Part shown: positions 35,901 to 47,900 of the stretch, one piece after another | How the letters are laid out: every line of letters starts with the position of its first letter | Numbering within the stretch: the first letter of the stretch is position 1 | Source of the DNA: Otis tarda | Lineage: Eukaryota; Chordata; Aves; Otidiformes; Otididae | Assembly: GCA_026413225.1 (NCBI GenBank) | Contig: CM048554.1 | Coordinates: forward strand, 94,529,963-94,593,962 | Reading direction: 5' to 3' | DNA: 64,000 nucleotides | Notes under the pieces: model-generated | The model's database searches: none | Told to the model about the DNA's origin: nothing | What the model saw: only the letters and a program-made list of their open reading frames with translations | Translations under genes and position numbers: made by a program

Positions 35901-38900
35901 CAACTTTTCTGCACAGTATGTGCTCCAACCTCCGACCAACTTAGCTTTCCTATCTTAAACTTACTCAAACTTACCAATCTTGCCTTACTGAGGGCCTCAA
36001 AACTGGTTGCAGTATTGCCTATATGGTCCCTTCCCTTAATAGTAGCCTGTTGATACAGGCCAGGATGCTCCAGGATGCTGTTGGACTTCTGTGCTGCCAG
36101 GGCACACTGCTAGCTTATGTTTGCCTTACTGTCTGCCAAGATGCCCCAGGGTTTTTGTAGAGCTACTCTGCAGCCAGCAAGTCCCTGGTCACTATTATTG
36201 CAAAAGGTTCTTTTGTGTTCCAGTTGGTGGAGAAATGAGGAGAAAATGATTGCCTGTTGTCTTTACTTGTACCTGTTGTCCTGTTTTTACGTTAGCTTAC
36301 CCTTTTCATTTGTCTTTCTGCAGTTAACCCAAGAAATGCAAAGATCTTGGTTTTGGGTATTTGTTCTGCAGCCATTAAGCTTGTAGTGAGATGATAAAAG
36401 GAACGCAAACTCATCCACTGAGGCAGAGACTAATAATATACTTTTGGTATACAATTATCAATTTTTCAGCCAGTTAGTTTCTTAATGTTCCATTTAACAT
36501 AGTTCAGACTTCTTAAATGGATATTAAATGTTTTTTTCAGATACATATACAGGAAGATCATCAAATATGGTGCTTAAATGCAATGTGTGATGTATTAGAA
36601 ATATGAGTTACTTATGTGTGGGGTTTTGCCCAAAATTTCAGAACACAGGCAAAACTTTTATAAGTACTAAAGGGGGAATAGTGCTGGGTTTTTTTTTCAC
36701 TTCTAACATAGCTGTAGTATTTAAGACTTCAGAACATTTTGCTGTTAGCTTTGGGAAAATTGTTTGGTATTATATAGCAAAATAGCAAAGGAAAGATTTG
36801 AGCTGTGAAGTTGGATTAGGTTGTGTTACTCTACTAGTTTTTGGTATTTTTGGAAGGAGACCTGTAGTTTTGGTCACAAGACAGATGCAGTTCCTCATAG
36901 AGGATAAGGATAACAGACCTTCACTTAGCCTGTAATATGTCAGCTTTTAAATTTGTTTCCCTTAATTATAGAAGGAAAGATTGATCTGTGCTTGATGCTA
37001 TTTGGGGAAAAAGAATGGATATCAGCTGATGAATGGGAACTAGCTAGTAATTCTATGTGAGTAGGAATAAAAGTTACTGTGCTCTAAATTCTTGAGTTAA
37101 CTAAAGGGGAGGGGAGGACATGGGCAAGAACACTTCAGTAGCTCAGTTATTATTTCTATAACAGCTACTATAAGTTTCCATGCTACTACTTAAACAAAAA
37201 AATCTTGCCATGTTGTGTCCTGCATGGTGAGGTTAGTGACAGGGCTCTTAAAAATTATGCAGGAGGGTTCAGAGTCTGATGCCTTTGTGGATGAGTTTGG
37301 TAATGCTTTTCTACTATTCCTTATTTCTAGAGTGATACTAAGGAGTTACTGTAGCCTTATTCCCTTGACTCTCTTCCAGTCTGTACATCTGGATGTATGT
37401 GGTCTGAGTGCAGCTGAGGCCTACAGGTTGGCTTGCTTGGTTGTCTGAAGAATCCATGCTTGCCTAATTCTCTGGGTAGTACCTCATTATGAGAATCAGG
37501 TGATAACAAAGAAAACGAAGATGAAGTATCCGGAATGCATGTGTAAACTAAGGAAAACTACCACAGCACCATGTGGAGGCCAGAAATAAGTCGTGAAGAT
37601 GCATTAGACAGCTAAAGGGAGCAAGTTCATTAGTGGCTAGTCAACCATTTGACTGAATGCAACATCTCTGAACTGGTAGCAAAGGCAAGATGGCTGTCCT
37701 GCTTCTTGCAGTATTGGAGGAGGATCTACTGCTGACAAAAAGCTATGCTAGGTGACTTTTTTGAGTTATGCCTAGTAACTATGTATCAATTTTTTTTCTT
37801 CAATCTAATTAACTTAAATGTCTTCAGGAAAACATGTTATACCTCTCCTGTAGGGATTTTCAACTTGCTTTTCTTTTTTCGTTTTTTTTGCAGATGGCTT
37901 GACTGCTCTTTCATTTTCCATTAGTTCCTTGACTGTGATTGGAATGTTGGCAGCTATCACTTACACAGTAAGTTGTTATGCAAATATTTCAGCTCTTAAC
38001 TGCAAGTACCATGAATGTAATGACAGACTGTATCTGTACAGAGAACTGTTATCATGCTAAATAGTGTCAACAGTGTCTTCTAGCCCTGTTTTTTCATGGC
38101 TTGAAACACTACTACTAAGTTCTTGGAATGAGAGGAATAATTATTTTACTGCAAGATTAAGAACCACTGTTTCAGTACTTAAGCACAGATTAGACTTAAT
38201 TTCAATGTGTTTCTGCAGAGGGAAGTAATACTGTTCCCTGGGGCTTGTAACATGTTTACTGGCTCTGCCTGCTTTTAAGCCTCTGTCTCTTTCTTTGTCC
38301 AGCAGTGGAGACCTAAATATTACTTTTCATATTCATTGAACTATGGCATAACCTAGACTTGGTCTGTTCAGTCTATAATACTGACTACAACCTTTACTAC
38401 AACTCTTCTACATCTATGTCTTTATTTCTACAGTGCTTTACAATAAGTCTAGCAGAATAATTTGATTTGTAAAGAAATATGCAAAGTACTTTATAACTGT
38501 CGTCTTGTAAAAGGCGGTTCTTGACTCAGTAAATGAGAAACTTCTTTAACAGAGCATTGCTTCACAGTTCTGTATCTCTAGACTTTGAGTAAGGGTAAAC
38601 ATCTATGCATGCCAGATTCAGTTTCAGGTATGAGGAATCTGCAGCGTGTTCTGTGTGTGCCTTAAATCAAAAATAGCTAAAAAGTTAAAAGCAAATAGAT
38701 CAGAGAATGCCAGGTTGGAAGGGACCTCAAGGATCATCTGGCGATGCACAGGCATTGCAGTGTAGAGAATGTTTCAGGAGTTTGAAACTCTGTAGAGGCT
38801 TGTCTCCTAAAATGTTAAGGAATATTCTTGTTAGTCCTAGGCGTGCAATTAAACTATTGCAGTTCTTTCTGTAGCTTAGAAGGATACGGAAATGGTCATT

Positions 38901-41900
38901 CTGTGATTGCAAATCATATGATTAAGGCTATGTTAGTTCAACTGCTTGACTTCAATGTGCAAAGGAAAGGAACCATATAACTTAATAGCTTTAGTCATCA
39001 TTTGATGTTCATATGGTCACTTGCTTTTCCAATCTTTCTCTTTCTTCAGTCACTGAACAATCAGCTTGTTTGTAATGCTACATGTGTTAACTTGTCATCA
39101 AGGTAGAATTTATCAATGATGATAAAGCTTTAAAGCTTAAGACACCAGCTTTAAAACTTCTCAGAAGTCAATGCTTCTTGATCAAATTTAATCTTTAAGT
39201 TTGTGCCCTTGCTAAAATAAGTTTCTCTTCCATTGCAGCCTGGCTTTAACATAGTAAAGTTGTTCCCACATAGCTTTGCTGGTGAAACCTAGGTGGCTCT
39301 GTAACAATAGTTCATGCAATTGTTCAGTTGGTGTAACTTACAGCAGGATTGAGGGCAATTCAGTACAGGTTCTTAGATGTGAGTGTTAAAACACTGACAG
39401 CTCTCTGGTAATCAGGCTCTGTGCAGTAGGTAGGAGAGCAGTTTGGTGGATCAGCTAGTAGGTATCTCAGGTGAGCTGAATTGCTTTCAGACCCATTGAC
39501 TAAGTGCTTTAACTTGACCCAAATCATAAGTGCTACTACTTTAGGCGTTTTCTGACTGACATGATGTCATGGGAGTGTAATACAGGAAACAATGTATTCC
39601 AAAAGCCCATTTCTAATGGTATCAAAATGTAATAGTGAAATTGAACAGGAATGTTATATTGCAAACACTTCAGTGGACACAACTTAATTACAGGCTCAGG
39701 GTAGTGGTTGGGATCTGTTACTATGTGGTAAGTAACCAAATCTAAGTTGAGAATGATGACTCAAAATGAGCAACCGCTGACCTAAAAGGTGAAGGACACT
39801 CAGCCCCAGGGAGTATCCTTGGATGATGTCCTGATCCAAGGGGACAGTGTCCAAGTACAGACCCACTGCTCTGAGGAAAACTGGCTCAAAGATATCTCCT
39901 GGTGGACTCCGCTTATGCCCTAAGTTGAATTTGATCTGTGGTTATATGGTCATGTTGGTTCTCATTGGCTGGAGATGCCAGTAACCACTATGTGGGCTTG
40001 CTAGAACTTTCTAGAGTTTTCCAGGCACATGAGCCTTTAGGCTCTGAGGTGCACCTGCTCCATATGTGTCACTAAATCATTCAGGCTGTGTTGCTGACAT
40101 ATGGATCATGTGCTGGTCAAAAAAGATCCAGACCTTTGCTTAGCCTGTAATATGTCAGCTTATAAATTTGTTTCCCTTAATTATAGAAGGAAAGATTGAT
40201 CTCTTGTTTAATTAGATTATTGCAAAGCCCATCCAGTGGTTTTTAACCTGCATGAAACTAACGTTTAAGAAGAAACTTATTAGCTGGAAGAATAGCCTCT
40301 GGTTTTTTTCAAACAGCTAACCAAGTATGGTTTCTATAACTGTTAGTAACATCTATAAGCATCTAAAATGCAGGCTTGTTTTACTTAGCACAAATTTATT
40401 GCTGACTGATATGTAAACAATATTTTAAAAGTAACATTTACAGGGTTTTTTAATTTATTGCTAATATTCCCTACTTCTGATGTTGTTATTTTACTATTTA
40501 TTTCAAGCACAGGTTGGTTGTAGGCACCATTCAGCTGAGTATTACATTATACTTCTGTTGTCAAAACTAGCTGAACCTGGAAATATTACTTCCATTTAAA
40601 GTTCAGTAACTTCAGTGTGCTGTTTTGTCTGTGTAGTTTCTCAGATGAAGACAATACCTCTGTCCTCAATGCTGTTGCATTAGTCTTAGTGTGTTTATGA
40701 CTTGTAGAAATACTGGATGGTAAATGAGGTGAAACATCAAGCATGAGAACTAAAATAGTCTTCTCTAAATACCTTAATTACTAAGATTTTTAGGCTCATG
40801 TGTTGCTTTGAAAACTTCGACTGAGCTGTCTGGAAATGCCTGGAGCCTGGAATTACTATTTGCTTTGTAATTAATTGCTGTATTTGATCCTTCTGAAACT
40901 ATCCCTTCTGGTTTACAGCATGTGTTAAGGCAGGATGGGAGAAATGGAAGTGCTATTGCACAGAAGCTTTAGGGATGAGCACACACATGAGGTGGTGGCT
41001 GGCTGCGTCTGATATGAAAGGATTTTTTGTCATTGTTTGCAGGCAGTCATGGAGTCCTATGCTGAAACAGTGAGCTGGCTTTGGTACATGGGTGCACCCA
41101 TGTACAAATGTGTCACAGAGAAAACTACTTCTAGGTCTATGTACTCAATGTTGGAGTAGGAAGATTTTTTTTTCCCCCCGCTCTGGTGCTTTCATAGTAC
41201 TTTGCCCACTGCTAGTGCTGGTCAGACTTCCATATGTAAGCACTTTCCACCTGTTAGCAGTGTGACAGCATGAGGAGTGCTGTTCTCATGGTCTGAAGAG
41301 TGAATTACGAGTGTGATGTCAACAGCATGTGGATGCTGTGTGCCTGCATTCCAGTTTACTTTAAGGGTTATCTTTTCCCAGTGGTAAAATGTAATGCAGA
41401 AGCTACTTCAGTACTGTGAAAAGTTCCTGGGCTGTCACACTTCCCTAAGCCTCTGGGAGAGGTTGCTCAGAGTACAGCTCCTCAGTCTTTACTGGTTTAG
41501 ATTACTGCACTTTCTCCACCTGGGAGGAGGAGAAGCATGATTCTGCAAGGAGTAACTGTTTTTTCTCTTGGTAGCTTCCCACTTCTTTGCACTGTGAGGT
41601 TTTTTGCTGTGTTAGTCTTGTATTAAAAAAAAACAAACAAACAAAACCCTCACCTCTAGATAAAAAGGCATTAATGAACAGGCAAGTCTGAGGCACTGTT
41701 TGTAATGCTTACCTCCCACTTCAGACACCTGGCAAGTAAGTAGTTAGGCTCCTGTATTTTCCAGTGAACCTCCTGCATGCCTAAGAAATTATCCCAGTTT
41801 CTAAAGGTGGGGAGCTTTTGTGCTTAGTCATCAAACCACTGTTCAGATAATTAGTGGTAGACCTTTTTTAAAAGCAGGAAAAGAAAGTACTTTTATGTTA

Positions 41901-44900
41901 GGGTGAACACAAGAACTAAGATACTTGCTTAAAAATTTTCCACAAATGCTTAGGAGATGGAAAAAAGGGTAGAGAATAGATAGGGACACAGTGTGTGGTA
42001 CTGGACTTCCCTTGTCTCTGAACAGAGGTGATCTCAGGTCTGTTTTATACTAGTTAAGAGTTGAATATTTGTAGTACAGACACAGCAGAATTTTTTTCTG
42101 TATTCACCTGACTTCTGATTATCCTCAGTCTGTTCCCTTGCCAGTATTGCAATTGTGTTGTTAAAGGGAAGCTAGGATCAGGTATATCTGGTCTTCCAAA
42201 TACTCATGTTCACCTTGTTGCTCTAAAGGAACATCTAATAGAAATTGTATTGTAGTAAGTGATATGTTAGCAGATACTTTCTTACCTAATTAAGAATGGT
42301 TTTATATTGAGTGCCTGCTACTTTAAAAAAAAATACTAGAAGTAAATGGGAATGCTATGCCTGCACTGATAGGAGTTGACTGATTTAATCTTAATGTTAT
42401 TTGTGATAGAGTACTGTGGAACAGATGAATCAAATGATTCTGTTTAAGTTGCTTGGAGTACAGTTTATTCATTCTACAATTAGTGAAATGTATATTAACA
42501 ATACTGTTTTGTGTGGCCTTCAGTATGAAGAATTAGATTATAGCTCTTATGAAATTGCACTTCTGCGTTGTGGTAATAGAGAATACTGTGAGAAGTTGGG
42601 GAAAACAGACTTTGGCACTGGCAGCAGGCAGCCTTGAATTTGAGTAGATACTCAGATCAAAAACTCACTTGTGCACAGGTGTGCTCCTAGGCTTTCTCCA
42701 TGAAAGTATATTCTTCTGCTTCCACAGGAGAGAGGATGCAGGTGAGTAGTATTCTTGAGCTTGTAAATGGCTGCACTTTAAATTATGGAACTAAGAAATT
42801 TACTCCAATGACTAATCTAGTTAAAATCTATTCTTTTAAGGACTACCATCAGTGTTGATGTTCTGGGCCTTTTAAGGCATAGGTTGATCTGATGTATTAC
42901 TCTGAAGTACGTGGTGAGCTATTCATGCAACAAAGAACAGACTTCTTAACAGATGATACAATATTATAACATTTGGTACGGTTTTGGAGGGAGGGGGGTG
43001 GATGTGGGACAACATAAATTGAAACATTGTGCTGGACCAGAGTTGCTGACAATTGAGGACTTGAGTTACTGAGTATGATGGAAAAGTAGGTAACAGTACA
43101 GTTCAGTGTGGTTGTCCTTATATTAGCTTGCTGGTTCTTTTTTCTGTACTTCAAACACAAAAATCAGTTCACTAAACTTGACCTAGTGATATGTACAGAG
43201 AAGACATTTCCTCATAGTCTGAAGAAAAAAGCAGAATAAGCAAGATTTAGCTGTTGACTTGTGAGCTTCTCCCCAGCTTCTGAATGGCATAGCATGAAAT
43301 ACACTGGTAAAGCTGAGATGCTAAAGAAATAGAACTTAATTCGTATGAAAAATTCCAGAGTTCCTCAGTTTCTATGAAGTACTAGTTATGAATTTCAAGA
43401 GAGATTGGTATACATATTAAACCTGAGACCCTCTTGTCTGTGAATGTCTAAGAGGGTACTAATGTAGAAATTACTAACTTAAGCCAGCAAGGTAGAGGTA
43501 ATGATGCCTAGCAAAATGAGGGAGAAAGATGGATGCTAGGAAGGCAGATACCCACACTGGCCAGCCCCCACTTATGTACTGAGCATGACGTTTATGGCAT
43601 GGAATACTCTCTTTGGCCAGTTTGGGTCAATTATTCTGTCTGGTTTTTGCCCAGCTTCCTGCATCGGCAAATTAGTGAGACTTGGAAAGCGGGACGGTGT
43701 CCTTGGTCTCATTCGCAACAACTAGTATCACCAGTGTGTTTATCAACATTCTTCTCTCAGTAGCTGGTGTGTTTTGATTTTGTGTGTGGAAAAATTAACT
43801 CCATCCCTGCCAAAACCAGGACATGGCATTATGTACTGCATAATACTGAAGTATAGCACTTAATATTTGCAGTTGTTCTGTAAGAAATGTGAACAAGTGA
43901 TCCTCGGGGGACCTCTGCAAATCAGTGACTTTGACTTATACTGACAACTTTCTATGTCTATAAACACGTAATATAAAAAGATGATAAATTAGGACTGCAG
44001 TGCTTTGTTTGAAACAGTTTCACAGATGATGTAGTTTACATCTATTCTTTCATTAATGTGTTTTGCAATGAAATGGTTTTTACATTGCCTTAGGTATTAA
44101 TACAATAGTTGTCAGCTCCAGATTGCTATTTGAATTCAAGGCAGAATAATGTATTAATCACACAATGATAGACAGATTAATTTTTGAGTGATCTTGTGCA
44201 TCTCATTTAGCATGTCCTTGAAGGGTGATTATAATTGACTGTGTAATTTTTCCAAAACATTTAATAAGCATTATTTAATTTCCTAAGTTGCAAAGTGATC
44301 CTTTTTCCTTCATCCTCAAAAAGCTGTTAAAGCTCAGTTTGTGTACTGACAAATTTAATGACCTTTTCACATCTAATTTTTGTCCAGACTATGACTAGCT
44401 TCTTACAGTTGACTTATTTTTTATTAACAGCTATCAAGCTTAAAACCTTCTATAGTCTAACTTGAAACAGCACTTGTTTACTACTGATTTTCTTTTAAGT
44501 AGACATCAAACAGTTATTGAGAAATCCAGAAATTAGTAGCATTCATTGTCATTACCACTTAATCACTTCAATGTCAATTCTTAAATATAAAAAATGTAGT
44601 TATTTGATTATGTTCACTTTTCCATGAAATGGTAAATAACCAAAGTAGCAACCAATTTGAGTGTTCTTTGTTTTAACAGCCTGATTCCTACTGCACTCTT
44701 GAACTGTAGGTATTAAACTGCTGGATCAATGATAGTCTTGTACTTTGAAGTTCTAGAGTTGCAACTTGAAAGGAGGTTAATGATTTGGTTGTAAGTATTC
44801 TTCTAAGCTTGATGGAGCAATGCAGAAGGCAGCAACAAGACAAAATAGTTGTGTTCAGTGTTACAACTCAGTCGGAGTTAACTTTTTAACAGATGGTGTG

Positions 44901-47900
44901 TCCAGGAAGTGCAAGCTCACTGTGTGCAGTAGAATAACTGTAGAGACTGTCATACTTGGGTTCTGCATCTTCCAAAACTTGACCACATTTAAGAGGCTTT
45001 GTCTTTTACTCTGCACAATTTATGGATAAGTGAACTGCTGTCAGTCTGCCATGCTTCATGGCGCTCTGGAAATAAGATTCTTGAGTTACAATTTTCATCC
45101 TGAAGATAATATGTGTAAATGGCCGGAGATGGAGACAGATTTCTTTACTGTGAGAAAGTAGATGTCTATTGCTTGTAGAGTCAGATTCTTTTTCAGGAAA
45201 ACTTGCAGTATAGGTGCACAAAGCAAGGCACAGTTTCAAGGAAAGTGTCCTAGTTCCTCTTAATCAAGCTCAGAAGTGTTGCCTGTATTGGTATGACATA
45301 TGAAAGTGCATCACACTTGATACTACTTAAAAGGACTAGCTTACCTGCTCCATCAGAAGCAATGCTGACAAGTGTGCGTTGTATCCGTATGAAACAGGGT
45401 TCAGTAAAAGCAACTGAGCTAGATCAATTGCTATGAGAGATAAAAGGTATCATAATGTGACTTCTCTCATGCTTGATATTTTTATTTCAAATGAAAAGCT
45501 AATTAGGCTATGAATACAGAAAATATCTTCTATACCAAAAAATTCTTGAAATTGAGAGGTTTTTGTGGTGCATTCATATTGAAAAAACTTATACTTGACT
45601 TGTATTTCTTTAAAGCACTGTGTATCCTAAACTAGAGTTTAGATGTTTTTTAACTTGAATAGATGCATTTTTGATCAGTCTAGTTGGTAGAACTGAACAT
45701 TGTCTTTCGTGGTCACACTTTCAGGTGAACTCTTGAAACAAGCTGTTGTAAGAAAACAGGAATTTGAATATTTATACATTTGCAGTTTTGAGCTTTTCTT
45801 CGTATGCCTTTTATACAGTGATATAATAATAGTTTTCGTTTTGTGTGACTTCACTAGAGGGCAGTGCTATGCAATAAATGTTTGTTAGTATTAGTTTCTA
45901 CACTTTTTGAACAAGCTTATATATACAGCTTTTAAAACATCTCAGTGATAGTACTTAAAAGCCATATCTGCTTGATATATGGACCTCTAAAAATAAATGG
46001 AATGGGGACTTTCTGTTCTGCTACACAAGTACGTTTTTTGATAATTTCTTGAAATCACAAGTTTTAATTCTTAAATATCTTTAATTAGAAAAAATTGGTA
46101 AACTACCTTGAATTACAGGGCTGGTGGTCTACCAAACTGGTCAGAGAGAACTTAACTGTTCTGTTTTATCTCTAACAAGGAGAGATTGTGTTTGGGCCAC
46201 AAGTTAATTGTTAGATAATCTTTTATTAGCTGAATATTGCAGATGTATAAAGTGAAACATAATCAACTTCTAGTTAAACTATGATGCATGATGGTTTCAG
46301 GCTTTTTTCTGTAGGTATTAAAAGTTAGCTTTAACTCATTTAACTCTTCTCTAAAGGCATTTGCTATATTAATTTCAATGTAGGTTTTTTCCTGTGCTCC
46401 TCATGACTGATCTGTGTGTTTATGGCTAATCTGGTTGTTTATTAGGGGCTCCCACCTTAATAACCACTTTTTAGTTCCACTAAAAAGAATGTATGGTTTG
46501 CAGTGGAAAACCCTTCTGGATTTGTTTAATACTCAAGGGTTTATCTGTGATGTAGTTGCTTGCTTCAACTTCTGTAAAACATAATGAGTTCGACAAGTCT
46601 AAAGTGTTGCAAGATGCTGAGTCTGCAAGAGACTCAACGATCAGAACAGCAACTCCTCCTTCTAAATCTTAACTGTGCAGTGACAGGAGAATAGCTGGGT
46701 AGGCTGCAGACAGGATGGGAATGAAAGGAATATAGGAGAAGTAAAGATCAAGCAAACTGGAAGCAATGCTCATGTGATCTCTACTGAGGTATTTTTAGTG
46801 CTCGTCTGGAGCACAGAGTATATTTGGGTTCAATGGCATACTGGGACAACAGAGTATGCTTCTCAGTGTTCTTCAATGTCTACTGATACTGCATAAACAG
46901 TACTGAGCTAATTCTTGCTTTTATGTAAGTTACAGGCTCCTGCTTTATTGATGACAGATTTCTTTGCCAATTCCTTTCTCAGGCCTAGCTACCACTTCTG
47001 TGAGTAACAAATAAGGAAGAAGTCTTAAGAGCTTTGTTTAGACTGTTTTTGTAGGATAGATTTAGCTGGGTTTTCTGTTGCTGTGCTTGAGTTCTGTTTT
47101 TTTATTTTCTATCTTTAGAGTAGAAGGCCACCTACTTCAAGAAATCTATGAAGTATAAATATGAACTTCATCCATCCAGAGATATTATCTGTATTGCCTG
47201 TGGGCAGACACTCAAATTAAAGGGAGACATCTAATCACAGATGATGCCTCTAACTTGTGCTTACTAGCTAGTGAGCATTCAGGGTTTGGGTTTCCAGCCC
47301 TTAAGCTAACTGATAGAGGGTCATCTCTTAAATGGATCACTTCTAGGGGTTAAAGAGAGGGGAAACTTCTCTAAAAAAAAAAAGGTGTTTTAAGTGTAAA
47401 CTTAAATTTATTTTTTTCCTGCTGTAAAATGGGGTTTCAGTGAACCTGATCAGGCATTCAGTAACAGCAGATACAGCAGCCTGAGACTTTGAAGACTGAA
47501 CCCTGCAGCATGTATCATCAGATAGCAGCCTGAACAGCTAGTGTTTAGTACTGGATTCAGTTCATTTTTGAAGAACCTGTGTGGAAAAAACAATGTATGC
47601 TGTAGTTGCCTGTTACATTTGGATGACTGTTTGTACTCTTCAGGGTAGTGCCTCTTATCCAATGTAACACTTCTAAGCAAAGTTTGTCTGAAAATGAGTT
47701 CTGGAAACTGTTGTTTCAGTGGTATAAATATGTCAAGACTTAATTTTGTGTTTTATCAAAAGTCATATATATAAAGTGACTTGTCTTAAATACTTTGAAG
47801 GCTTTTCTGATTTTTTTCTTCATATTCTCGTCTTTGAACCAAGTTGGTTTCAGGACTAAGTCCTGTCTCGGCTTTAGTGCATCGCTTTGGTTTTGCTGTG

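Larger units (their letters stand above)
33923..37893 (+). other. LMBRD1: LMBRD1 intron 6
   Basis: A 4-kb intron, gtaagt to ttttttttgcag. It holds two decayed antisense CR1 pieces (34875-35215 and 35585-36195) and a candidate cryptic exon at 36972-37056. The rest shows nothing I can support. Confidence 0.9.
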
